Program-made: the position numbers and the translations under genes
The notes under the pieces: generated by a model
Databases searched by the model: none
Told to the model about the DNA's origin: nothing
Seen by the model: the letters and a program-made list of their open reading frames with translations, nothing else
Shown: positions 1 to 5,806 of the stretch, piece after piece
Layout: each line of letters opens with the position of its first letter
Numbering within the stretch: the first letter of the stretch is position 1
Source: Pseudomonas sp. PGPPP3
Lineage (GTDB): Bacteria; Pseudomonadota; Gammaproteobacteria; Pseudomonadales; Pseudomonadaceae
DNA: 5,996 bases
Direction: 5' to 3'
NCBI GenBank assembly: GCA_002256055.1
Contig: NKIE01000182.1
Span: forward strand, 1-5,996

Positions 1-457
1 TGAGCTGGAGAAACCCGGCCGCGACCCGCGCCCGGAGTTCAAGACCGCTGAGTTCCAGGAAGGTGTAGAAAGCCTCAAGGACCTCAAACTAGGCATGCAG
101 CTGGAAGGCGTGGTCACCAACGTGACCAACTTCGGCGCCTTCGTCGATATCGGCGTGCATCAGGACGGCCTGGTACATATTTCGGCGCTGTCAGAGAAGT
201 TCGTTAAAGACCCGTACGAAGTGGTCAAAGCTGGTGACATCGTGCGGGTCAAAGTCATGGAAGTGGACATCCCGCGCAACCGCGTAGCCCTGAGCATGCG
301 CATGGGCGACACCCCCGGCGAGAAAGTCGAAGGCCCTCGCGGCGGCAACAAGGGCAACACCCCGCGCACCGAACGCCACTCCAGCCAGGACAAGCCCGCC
401 CCGGCCAACGCTGGCATGGCCGCACTGTTCGCCAACGCCAAAAACATGAGGAAGTAG
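1..457 (+). CDS. tex: Tex family transcription accessory protein, C-terminal part (5' end outside window)
   Basis: The reading frame is open from base 2 and gives the last 151 residues of a protein that begins upstream. Visible residues 32-101 form an S1 RNA-binding domain, with the typical run [16 protein letters not shown], then DGLVHIS, and closing with NRVALSMRM. This version of S1, near the C terminus after a helical linker (KDLKLGM), is characteristic of Tex, a large nucleic-acid-binding protein linked to transcription and, in several pathogens, to toxin expression. The last 50 residues are a Gly/Pro/Lys/Arg-rich, probably disordered tail ending [11 protein letters not shown], as in other Pseudomonas Tex proteins; it is likely to help bind RNA. 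The stop codon TAG lies two bases before the next gene, whose ribosome binding site is inside the last tex codons. The N-terminal domains of Tex cannot be checked here. An isolated S1 protein is the alternative, but is unlikely given the open 5' frame and tail. Confidence 0.9.
   Translation, partial: ELEKPGRDPRPEFKTAEFQEGVESLKDLKLGMQLEGVVTNVTNFGAFVDIGVHQDGLVHISALSEKFVKDPYEVVKAGDIVRVKVMEVDIPRNRVALSMRMGDTPGEKVEGPRGGNKGNTPRTERHSSQDKPAPANAGMAALFANAKNMRK
448..454 (+). promoter_or_regulatory. Ribosome binding site of the thioesterase gene inside the tex 3' end
   Basis: GAGGAAG lies five bases before the ATG at 460 and overlaps the final codons of tex (the stop is at 455-457). It fixes the start codon and suggests that ribosomes finishing tex feed the thioesterase gene. 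Confidence 0.7.
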
Positions 458-459
458 CC

Positions 460-846
460 ATGAGCGAGCAAGCTTCTGTCGGCAACAACAGCGCCTTCAG
501 CGATTTGTTGGGCATGTGCATCGACAAGGCGGAGAACGGCGAAGCCCAGGTGCGCATGAGCATGCAACCACAACTGCTCAACCTGCACGGACGGATGCAC
601 GGCGGCGCGTTGTTTTCGCTGATCGATACCGCCCTTGGCCAGGCGAGCCACAGCCTGTTCGGCGGCGAAGCCGGCAGCATGACCCTGGAGTGCAAGATCA
701 ACTACATCCGCGCCGTCAGCGACGGCGAGGTGATCTGCCACGCCAAGGTGCTGAATGCCGGGCGCAAGGTGCACGTGCTGGAGGCCCGCGCCCTGCAGGG
801 CGACAAGCTGGTGGCCACGGCCCAGGCGACCTTTATCTGCAAGTAA
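460..846 (+). CDS. PaaI-family hotdog-fold acyl-CoA thioesterase
   Basis: This 128-residue protein is the usual length for a single hotdog-fold thioesterase of the PaaI/YbgC-like group, which hydrolyses acyl-CoA or aryl-acyl-CoA thioesters in the cytoplasm. The signature is at residues 41-62: N41, then H47-G48-G49, then D56 in FSLIDTALGQA. In PaaI proteins these residues bind the thioester carbonyl and supply the catalytic acid. The second half (MTLECKINYIRAV, then a VLNAGRKVHVLEARA strand pair, then VATAQATFI) matches the long beta strands of the fold. Such enzymes work as dimers or tetramers. The substrate cannot be told from sequence; phenylacetyl-CoA-type housekeeping or a medium-chain acyl-CoA are both possible. 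The start ATG has a GAGGAAG Shine-Dalgarno five bases upstream, lying inside the end of tex, which suggests co-transcription and translational coupling with tex. Confidence 0.88.
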   Translation: MSEQASVGNNSAFSDLLGMCIDKAENGEAQVRMSMQPQLLNLHGRMHGGALFSLIDTALGQASHSLFGGEAGSMTLECKINYIRAVSDGEVICHAKVLNAGRKVHVLEARALQGDKLVATAQATFICK

Positions 847-860
847 GCCGGCCGCCGTAA

Positions 861-893
861 GATGGGTTCAGGCGCACAGCGGCGATACCCATC
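861..893 (+). other. Possible hairpin after the thioesterase gene
   Basis: GATGGGT (861-867) and ACCCATC (887-893) form a perfect 7-bp inverted repeat around a 19-base loop, starting 15 bases after the thioesterase stop. There is no T tract after either arm, so it is not a standard intrinsic terminator. It could protect or end the tex-thioesterase transcript, or be chance. Confidence 0.3.
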
Positions 894-964
894 CTATGGC
901 CACGTCGACCTGCTAAAACTAAAGCGTCGCGCGATTAATTCACCCCAGCCGCCGCGTTGCCCCC

Positions 965-993
965 TTGTAGTGCGCCACAAGCATCCCCATATT
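965..993 (+). promoter_or_regulatory. Candidate gshA promoter (weak match)
   Basis: TTGTAG (965-970) and CATATT (988-993) are separated by 17 bases. They match the sigma-70 consensus at 3 of 6 and 4 of 6 positions. A start site near 1000 would give a leader of about 24 bases before gshA. The rest of the 847-1023 gap shows only the inverted repeat at 861-893 and an AT-richer patch near 911-940. The match is weak and other sites are possible. Confidence 0.3.
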
Positions 994-1008
994 GGCGGGT
1001 CAGCCGCG

Positions 1009-1015
1009 TAAAGGA
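1009..1015 (+). promoter_or_regulatory. Ribosome binding site that decides the TTG start of gshA
   Basis: TAAAGGA sits eight bases before the TTG codon at 1024. No ATG or GTG near this position gives the conserved N terminus, so this site supports the unusual start. Confidence 0.65.
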
Positions 1016-1023
1016 ATTCGACT

Positions 1024-2601
1024 TTGAGCCCTCTTTTGTCCCGTCGCCTGGCCCTGCTCGGCGAGCGCGCCAACCTGCCCCTGCTCAGCCAGTGCCTGCA
1101 CGGTATCGAACGCGAATGCCTGCGCGTTGACGGCAACGGCAAGCTGGCCCTGACCCCGCACCCGCAGGCGCTAGGCTCGGCCCTGACCCACCCGCAGATC
1201 ACCACCGACTATTCCGAATCGCTGCTGGAATTCATCACCGCGGCGCGCCCCGACCCGGCGCAGACGTTGGATGAACTGCAGCGCATCCACACTTTTGCCT
1301 ACAGCCAACTCGGTGACGAGTACCTGTGGAGCCCGTCGATGCCCTGTCCGTTGCCAGAGGAAGAGGTGATTCCGATCGCCCGCTACGGCAACTCCAATAT
1401 CGGCCGCCTCAAGTACGTGTACCGCCAGGGCCTGGCCCTGCGCTACGGCAAGACCATGCAGTGCATTGCCGGCATTCACTACAACTTTTCCCTGCCGGAA
1501 GCGCTGTGGCCCCTGCTGCACGCCGACGAAGGCGAAACCCTCGGCGACCGCGACTACCAGTCGGCACGTTATATCGCCCTGATCCGCAATTTCCGTCGTT
1601 ACAGCTGGCTGCTGATGTACCTGTTCGGCGCCTCGCCGGCTCTGGATGCCGGCTTCCTGCGCGGCCGCCCGCACCAGTTGCAGCAACTGGATGCCGACAC
1701 CCTGTACCTGCCCTATGCCACCAGCCTGCGGATGAGCGACCTGGGTTACCAGAGCAGCGCCCAGAGCGGCCTGACGCCCTGCTACGACAACCTCAAGAGT
1801 TACACCGACAGCCTGCGCCAGGCCGTGGCCACGCCCTACCCGGCCTACGCCGCGATCGGCACGCAGAAAGACGGTGAGTGGCTGCAGCTGAACAGCAACA
1901 TCCTGCAGATCGAGAACGAGTACTACTCGACCATCCGCCCCAAGCGCGTCACCGACAGCGGCGAGCGGCCGATCCAGGCGCTGATGGCCCGCGGCGTGCA
2001 GTACATCGAAGTACGCTGCCTGGACATCAACCCGTTCCTGCCGCTGGGTATCGACCTGGCCGAAGCACGCTTCCTCGACGCCTTCCTGCTGTTCTGCGCC
2101 CTTGAAGACAGCCCGAGCCTGGCCAGCGCCGAATGCCGTGCGGCCAGCGCCAACTTCCTCACCGTGGTCAAGGAAGGTCGACGCCCCGGCCTGCAACTGC
2201 TGCACGAAGGGCAAAACGTTGAACTGAGCACCCTGGCCGCGCAACTGCTGGACAGCATCGCCCCGCTGGCTGACCTGCTGGACCAGAGCCACGGCGGCGA
2301 CGCCCACGCCGCCAGCCTGGCGCTGCAACGAGCCAAGGTCGCCGACCCGAGCCTGACGCCGTCGGCGCAGGTTCTGGCGCAGCTCCAGGAGAACGGCGAG
2401 AGCTTCGCCCAGTTCGCCCTTCGCCACAGCCGTGCCCACGCCGAAACCCTGCGCAGCCAGCCGCTGAGCGCCGCCGAGCAGGCCGCCTTTGCCACCTCGG
2501 CAGCCGAGTCTGTGCAGCAACAGCAGGCCATGGAAGCCGAACCCCAGGGCGATTTCGATGCCTTTGTGGCGGCTTACCAGGCCAGCATTCTGCAGGTCTG
2601 A
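1024..2601 (+). CDS. gshA: Glutamate-cysteine ligase (gamma-glutamylcysteine synthetase), GshA type 1
   Basis: This 525-residue cytoplasmic enzyme joins L-glutamate and L-cysteine with ATP to make gamma-glutamylcysteine, the first and limiting step of glutathione synthesis. The length fits the gamma-proteobacterial GshA class (E. coli 518). The N-terminal block [11 protein letters not shown] (26-36) carries E29 and E31, and [11 protein letters not shown] carries D62 and E69; these align with the metal-binding and active-site residues E27, E29, D60 and E67 of the E. coli enzyme. E329 and R331 in [13 protein letters not shown] fit E. coli E328 and R330. The central [19 protein letters not shown] and IAGIHYNFS blocks are family hallmarks. 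The start is TTG at 1024, chosen because TAAAGGA (1009-1015) lies eight bases upstream and because the product then begins [12 protein letters not shown], like other Pseudomonas GshA proteins. In this family the enzyme is feedback-inhibited by glutathione. The gene appears to be its own unit, with a spacer before it and a hairpin after it. Confidence 0.95.
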   Translation: MSPLLSRRLALLGERANLPLLSQCLHGIERECLRVDGNGKLALTPHPQALGSALTHPQITTDYSESLLEFITAARPDPAQTLDELQRIHTFAYSQLGDEYLWSPSMPCPLPEEEVIPIARYGNSNIGRLKYVYRQGLALRYGKTMQCIAGIHYNFSLPEALWPLLHADEGETLGDRDYQSARYIALIRNFRRYSWLLMYLFGASPALDAGFLRGRPHQLQQLDADTLYLPYATSLRMSDLGYQSSAQSGLTPCYDNLKSYTDSLRQAVATPYPAYAAIGTQKDGEWLQLNSNILQIENEYYSTIRPKRVTDSGERPIQALMARGVQYIEVRCLDINPFLPLGIDLAEARFLDAFLLFCALEDSPSLASAECRAASANFLTVVKEGRRPGLQLLHEGQNVELSTLAAQLLDSIAPLADLLDQSHGGDAHAASLALQRAKVADPSLTPSAQVLAQLQENGESFAQFALRHSRAHAETLRSQPLSAAEQAAFATSAAESVQQQQAMEAEPQGDFDAFVAAYQASILQV

Positions 2602-2605
2602 CGCT

Positions 2606-2641
2606 TCACTGACCGGACGTCGACCGACGGCCGGTCAGTGA
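2606..2641 (+). terminator. Perfect hairpin just after gshA, probable transcript end (no T tract)
   Basis: TCACTGACCGG (2606-2616) pairs perfectly with CCGGTCAGTGA (2631-2641), 11 bp. After one A-G mismatch, CGTC (2618-2621) pairs with GACG (2626-2629) around a GACC tetraloop. It begins four bases after the gshA stop, the place expected for a terminator or mRNA-stabilising hairpin. The bases that follow are GC-rich with no T run, so termination would be inefficient or need Rho. A dyad of this kind could also bind a dimeric regulator, but nothing else points that way. Confidence 0.5.
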
Positions 2642-2764
2642 CCGCGCACGAGCGTCGATACCATCACAAAAGCCGACACTGACACCGACAAAACGCACGC
2701 AGGCCTCGGCTTGCAGACGGGGCAGCGCTAGCATTAGCACAGTCTTCTTTCTGCGAGTTCAGCC
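2642..2764 (+). other. Spacer between gshA hairpin and the RMF-like gene
   Basis: The spacer has no reading frame I would support. It contains a short imperfect hexamer run (GACACT, GACACC, GACAAA at 2675-2692). TTGCAG (2711-2716) and TAGCAT (2729-2734) look like parts of a promoter but are only 12 bases apart, so I do not call a sigma-70 promoter. The small gene downstream must still be transcribed from here or by readthrough from gshA. Confidence 0.35.
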
Positions 2765-2968
2765 ATGGCGCCTGTCGCGCTTCCCGACCACGACCAGCAC
2801 TGGAGCCTGGAAAGCCTCAACAAGGCTTACCAGCAAGGCTACATGGCGGGCCTCACTGGCCACGGGCTGAGCCGTCAGCCGTATCCGGCAGAAGTCCTCG
2901 CCGCAGCGTGGGAAGCGGGCTGGGACGATGGCGCCGAGCAACTGCAACGCCAGCAACGCAGCGCCTGA
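2765..2968 (+). CDS. Small ribosome modulation factor-like protein (Rmf/CrpP family)
   Basis: This 67-residue protein has no signal peptide or membrane segment. Residues 21-54 follow the pattern of ribosome modulation factor: AYQQGYMAGLTG, then QPY at 38-40, then AAAWEAGW at 46-53 followed by D54. E. coli RMF has the same order, with HQRGYQAGIAG, a central PY, and a W-x-GW-x near the end. RMF binds 70S ribosomes in stationary phase and drives them into inactive 100S dimers. The Pfam family also includes CrpP-like proteins reported in connection with fluoroquinolone resistance. It differs from true RMF in its acidic, His-containing N-terminal extension (residues 1-16) and its Gln-rich end, so it is likely a paralogue rather than the main rmf gene. 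The ATG at 2765 has only a weak GCGAG seven bases upstream. It converges on argA with 30 bases between the stops. The family call is by eye; the function is unproven. Confidence 0.75.
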   Translation: MAPVALPDHDQHWSLESLNKAYQQGYMAGLTGHGLSRQPYPAEVLAAAWEAGWDDGAEQLQRQQRSA

Positions 2969-2998
2969 ATCACCCCAGGGCTGCGCGCACCTAGCGCC

Positions 2999-4297
2999 TT
3001 ACAAGGCCTTCTCGAATATCTGCGAATTACGCTGATAGTTGTACAGCGAGGCGCGCGCGGCGGGCAGACGCTCGACGCTGCTGGGCTGGAAGCCGCGTTC
3101 GCGAAACCAGTGGGCGGTGCGGGTGGTGAGCACAAACAGGGTGCTCAGGCCCAAGGCCCGGGCGCGCTCTTCGATGCGCTCAAGCAACTCGTCGCCGCGG
3201 CCACCGTGGCGATACTCGGGATTAACCGCCAGACACGCCAACTCACCCGCCTGCGAGTCGGCAATCGGATACAACGCCGCGCAGGCGATGATCAAACCGT
3301 CACGCTCGACGATGCTGAACTGACCAATCTCGCGCTCCAACACCTCGCGGGAACGGCGCACCAGAATGCCTTGCTCCTCCAGCGGGCTGATCAGGTCGAT
3401 CAGGCCGCCCACATCCTCAATGGTCGCCTCACGTAGCGACTCGAACTGCTCCTGACTGACCAAGGTGCCGCCGCCATCGCGGGTGAACAGCTCGGTGAGC
3501 AAGGCACCATCGACGCTGTAACTGACAATATGGCTGCGCGCTACGCCGGCCCGGCACGCCTGGGCGGCGGCATCCAACAACTCAGCCTGATAATCGCTAC
3601 CCAGGCGTGCCAAATGGGCTGGCACCTGTTGCGGACGCAGTTCGCGGATCAGCGCCCCCGTGGCGTCGAGCAAGCCGCGCTCGCTGCTGAACAACAACAG
3701 TTTGTCGGCCTGCAGGTCGATGGCCGCGCGCATGGCCACGTCTTCGCAGGCGAGGTTGAAAATCTCCCCGGTAGGCGAATAACCCAGCGGCGACAGCAGG
3801 ACGATGCTGCGCTCGTCCAGCAAGCGCCCAATGCCCTTGCGGTCGACCCGGCGCACTTCGCCGGTGTGGTGATAGTCGACCCCTTCCAGCACGCCGATTG
3901 GCCGGGCGGTGACAAAGTTGCCACCGGCCACCCGCAGCCGGGCGCCCTGCATCGGCGAAGCGGCCATATCCATGGACAGGCGCGCCTCGATGGCGATGCG
4001 CATCTGGCCGACGGCGTCGATCACGCATTCCAGGGTCGAGCTGTCAGTAATCCGCAGATTGCGATGAAAGTGCGGAGTCAGGCCGCGAACCGCCAGCCGG
4101 GCTTCGATCTGCGGGCGCGAGCCGTGCACCAGCACCAGGCGCACGCCGAGGCTGTGCAGCAGTACCAGGTCGTGGACGATATTGCCAAAGTTGGCGTCGG
4201 CCACGCCTTCACCGGGCAACATCACCACAAAGGTGCAGTCGCGGTGGGCGTTGATATAGGGGGACGCGTGACGGAGCCAGTTAACGTAGTCGTGCAT
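2999..4297 (-). CDS. argA: N-acetylglutamate synthase (amino-acid N-acetyltransferase)
   Basis: ArgA transfers acetyl from acetyl-CoA to L-glutamate, the first step of arginine synthesis. From the ATG at 4297 it is 432 residues, the length I recall for Pseudomonas ArgA, and begins MHDYVNWLRHASPYINAH. The N-terminal amino-acid-kinase-like domain (about 1-280) carries VHGSRPQI (57-64) and SPLGYSPTGEIFNL (169-182); in this family it binds arginine for feedback inhibition and has lost kinase activity. The C-terminal GNAT domain (about 285-432) carries ELACLAVNPEYRHGGRGDELL, where RHGGRG (363-368) is the acetyl-CoA pyrophosphate loop. A TTG at 4303, two codons upstream in frame, is an alternative start: the short AGG on the minus strand is 5 bases before the TTG but 11 before the ATG. 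It lies downstream of argE on the same strand, with a possible leader peptide and hairpin in the gap that may regulate it. Confidence 0.95.
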   Translation of the reverse strand: MHDYVNWLRHASPYINAHRDCTFVVMLPGEGVADANFGNIVHDLVLLHSLGVRLVLVHGSRPQIEARLAVRGLTPHFHRNLRITDSSTLECVIDAVGQMRIAIEARLSMDMAASPMQGARLRVAGGNFVTARPIGVLEGVDYHHTGEVRRVDRKGIGRLLDERSIVLLSPLGYSPTGEIFNLACEDVAMRAAIDLQADKLLLFSSERGLLDATGALIRELRPQQVPAHLARLGSDYQAELLDAAAQACRAGVARSHIVSYSVDGALLTELFTRDGGGTLVSQEQFESLREATIEDVGGLIDLISPLEEQGILVRRSREVLEREIGQFSIVERDGLIIACAALYPIADSQAGELACLAVNPEYRHGGRGDELLERIEERARALGLSTLFVLTTRTAHWFRERGFQPSSVERLPAARASLYNYQRNSQIFEKAL

Positions 4298-4324
4298 GAG
4301 CAAATGAGCCTGTGTTGCACTGCG

Positions 4325-4346
4325 AGAAAGCGCGAATTTGCCGCGC
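4325..4346 (-). terminator. Possible attenuator hairpin ahead of argA
   Basis: On the minus strand GCGCG (4346-4342) pairs with CGCGC (4334-4330) around a 7-base loop, with G-T wobbles possible at both ends. TTTCT (4329-4325) follows. The stem is short and the T tract weak, so this is a marginal terminator. Its place, about 37 bases after the short leader frame stop and about 28 before the argA ATG, is what an attenuator would occupy. A clear competing antiterminator is not evident; CGCC at 4383-4380 can pair with GGCG at 4347-4344, but that is only four bases. Confidence 0.35.
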
Positions 4347-4383
4347 CAGTTCCAAGTTCGGGCCGAAGCAAGAGGTCACGGCG

Positions 4384-4410
4384 TTATCGTCGAAGTTGGG
4401 GCTGCAGCAC
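4384..4410 (-). CDS. Possible argA leader peptide, 8 residues ending Arg-Arg
   Basis: A GTG at 4410 begins the frame MLQPQLRR followed by TAA (4386-4384). It is preceded by AAGGAG (4423-4418) at a seven-base spacing, the strongest Shine-Dalgarno sequence in the gap and better than the one before argA itself. The last two sense codons are both CGA, an arginine codon normally avoided in GC-rich pseudomonads, which favour CGC. Tandem codons for the pathway's end product, in a tiny frame before a biosynthetic gene, are the classic look of a leader peptide used in attenuation. It starts 38 bases after the argE stop. Such a short frame can arise by chance, and I know of no published report of it; conservation across Pseudomonas would decide. 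Confidence 0.4.
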   Translation of the reverse strand: MLQPQLRR

Positions 4411-4417
4411 GCTCAAG

Positions 4418-4423
4418 CTCCTT
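4418..4423 (-). promoter_or_regulatory. Strong Shine-Dalgarno of the possible argA leader frame
   Basis: AAGGAG on the minus strand lies seven bases before the GTG at 4410. It is not placed to serve argA, whose start is more than 110 bases further on, so it needs another explanation such as the short leader frame. Confidence 0.5.
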
Positions 4424-4448
4424 GATACAGATAAATGACAGCGCCGGC

Positions 4449-5600
4449 TCACAGGCTCGGCCGCAGGCAGTAATGGTCGATCAGCTGGCGCAGAATCTGC
4501 ACCGTCGGCTCGATGCGCGCAAGCTCCAGGTACTCGTTGGGCTGGTGCGCGCAAACGATGTCGCCAGGCCCAAGAATCAGGGTTTCGCAACCAAGCTGCT
4601 GAAGATACGGCGCTTCGGTGCCAAAGGCTACCGCATCAGCGGCCTGGCCGGTGAGACGCTCGGCCAGGCGCACCAATTCGCTGTCGGCGGCTTGCTCGAA
4701 AGGCGGCACGCCGGGGAAGATCGGCCCGTACTCGATGCGCACCTGACGCTGCTCGGCCAGCGGTTGCAGCTTCTGCCGAATCGCCGCACGTAGCACCTCC
4801 GGATCCATGCCCGGCAGCGGCCGTAGGTCGAACTCCAGGGAGCACTGGCCGCAGATGCGATTGGGGTTATCGCCGCCGTGGATACAACCGAGGTTAAGGG
4901 TCGGCTGCGGCACATTGAACAGCGGATTGCGGTATTCCTGCTGCCATTGCTGGCGCAGCACCAGCAGCTCGCCGATGGCCGCGTGCATGGCATCCATGGC
5001 ATTGCGGCCAAGGCTCGGGTCAGAGGAGTGACCGCTTTGGCCGAGGATGTCGATGCGCTCCATCATCACGCCTTTATGCAGACGAATGGGCTTCAAGCCT
5101 GTCGGCTCACCGATCACCGCCGCCCGCCCCAGGGGCCGACCGGCTTCGGCCAGGGCGCGGGCACCAGACATCGAGCTTTCCTCGTCGCAGGTGGCGAGAA
5201 TCAGCAAGGGCTGCTTGAACGGCTGATCAAGCAAGGTGCGCACAGCCTCGATCACCAACGGGAAGAAGCCCTTCATGTCGCACACGCCCAGGCCCACCCA
5301 ACGGTCACCGGCCTCAGTGAGTGCCAGCGGGTCGCTCTGCCACAACGCAGCATCGAACGGCACGGTGTCACTGTGCCCGGCCAGCACCAGGCCGCCAGGG
5401 CCACTGCCATAGGTGGCGAGCAGATTGGCCTTGCCGGGGGCGATGGTCTGTACCTCGCAGGCAAAGCCGAGGTCACCCAGCCAACCGGCTAGCAACTCGA
5501 TAACCGCTAGGTTGGACTGATCCCAGGCGGGCTGGGTGCAACTCACCGATGGCGCAGCAATCAGGGCGGCGAACTGCTTTTTAAGGGAAGGCAACGACAT
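4449..5600 (-). CDS. argE: Acetylornithine deacetylase, M20 metallopeptidase family
   Basis: ArgE hydrolyses N2-acetyl-L-ornithine to ornithine and acetate in the linear arginine pathway; it is a cytoplasmic di-zinc enzyme. The product is 383 residues, the usual size. The M20 motifs are complete: H76 and D78 in AGHSDTVP, bridging D108 in GVCDMKG, general base E140 and ligand E141 in CDEESSM, E165 in IGEPTG and H352 in CAHQPNEY. The dimerisation (lid) domain sits at about 172-285, with [12 protein letters not shown] and [21 protein letters not shown] start it at ATG 5600 because CTCC at 5608-5611 (GGAG on the coding strand) is seven bases upstream and the protein then begins [21 protein letters not shown], as in Pseudomonas ArgE; the open frame continues upstream to 5648 without a better start. 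It is followed on the same strand by argA and is divergent from pit. DapE and other M20 deacylases are the alternatives, but similarity to ArgE is clear. Confidence 0.93.
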   Translation of the reverse strand: MSLPSLKKQFAALIAAPSVSCTQPAWDQSNLAVIELLAGWLGDLGFACEVQTIAPGKANLLATYGSGPGGLVLAGHSDTVPFDAALWQSDPLALTEAGDRWVGLGVCDMKGFFPLVIEAVRTLLDQPFKQPLLILATCDEESSMSGARALAEAGRPLGRAAVIGEPTGLKPIRLHKGVMMERIDILGQSGHSSDPSLGRNAMDAMHAAIGELLVLRQQWQQEYRNPLFNVPQPTLNLGCIHGGDNPNRICGQCSLEFDLRPLPGMDPEVLRAAIRQKLQPLAEQRQVRIEYGPIFPGVPPFEQAADSELVRLAERLTGQAADAVAFGTEAPYLQQLGCETLILGPGDIVCAHQPNEYLELARIEPTVQILRQLIDHYCLRPSL

Positions 5601-5607
5601 CGGCAAT

Positions 5608-5611
5608 CTCC
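5608..5611 (-). promoter_or_regulatory. Ribosome binding site that decides the argE start
   Basis: GGAG on the minus strand, within CCGGAGA, is seven bases before the ATG at 5600. The upstream in-frame start at 5648 would add 16 residues not expected in the family. Confidence 0.65.
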
Positions 5612-5621
5612 GGTAACCAAT

Positions 5622-5634
5622 CGGCATCATGCCG
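5622..5634. repeat. 13-base palindrome upstream of argE
   Basis: CGGCATCATGCCG is a perfect dyad with six-base arms and one central base, ending 21 bases upstream of the argE start codon. It could be a small operator half-turn or chance. It does not resemble an arginine repressor site that I know. Confidence 0.3.
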
Positions 5635-5759
5635 CCTTGGCTGAGCAAAAGAAACGCCAGCCAGGAGCCACAAGGCGCTCAAGAACGGCAGAAGAAAATT
5701 TGCCTCTCGTCGTGGAAAAGCCCAGCCGATGGATCGCGCCAGCAAAGCGGAGAACCTTC

Positions 5760-5768
5760 TGGCATAAT
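5760..5768 (+). promoter_or_regulatory. Candidate pit promoter with extended -10
   Basis: TGGCATAAT has the TGN extension directly before CATAAT (5763-5768), a 5 of 6 match to the -10 consensus. There is no good -35 at 17 bases upstream, which extended -10 promoters tolerate. The start site would fall near 5775, about 30 bases before the pit ATG. The rest of the 204-base argE-pit gap shows no other gene, and I found no convincing argE promoter in it. Confidence 0.5.
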
Positions 5769-5788
5769 TCGCGCCCCCTAACTTCCAT

Positions 5789-5806
5789 CGGTCACAAAAC
5801 CGTCAT
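5789..5806 (+). promoter_or_regulatory. Possible Pho box (PhoB site) over the pit start codon
   Basis: CGGTCAC (5789-5795), AAAA (5796-5799), CCGTCAT (5800-5806) is a direct repeat of 7 + 4 + 7. The half sites match the PhoB consensus CTGTCAT at 5 of 7 and 6 of 7 positions, and the A-rich four-base spacer is typical. The last two bases are the A and T of the pit ATG. Being downstream of the candidate promoter, it would be placed to repress rather than activate. Read by eye only. Confidence 0.45.

Noticed and set aside
160..774. 204-codon minus-strand frame across tex and the thioesterase gene
   Set aside because: It spans two real plus-strand genes and has no recognisable domain.
1171..2520. 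449-codon open frame on the minus strand inside gshA
   Set aside because: It lies antisense to the well-supported gshA and is explained by strong G/C third positions. Its product is low-complexity (Val, Gln, Gly, Ala rich) with no recognisable domain.
2675..2692. Three near-identical hexamers (GACACT, GACACC, GACAAA)
   Set aside because: They are too short and imperfect to count as a repeat element or binding array.
2711..2734. TTGCAG and TAGCAT as a sigma-70 promoter for the RMF-like gene
   Set aside because: The two elements are only 12 bases apart, too close for a standard promoter.
3530..4438. 302-codon plus-strand open frame across argA
   Set aside because: It is antisense to ArgA, whose domains are complete; its composition (Gln, Ala, His, Gly rich) is that of a shadow frame.
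4878..5492. 204-codon plus-strand open frame inside argE
   Set aside because: It is antisense to ArgE with an intact metal site; no domain or ribosome binding site supports it.
5601..5648. N-terminal extension of argE to 5648
   Set aside because: The extra 16 residues are not expected in the family, and the GGAG at 5608-5611 marks the ATG at 5600.
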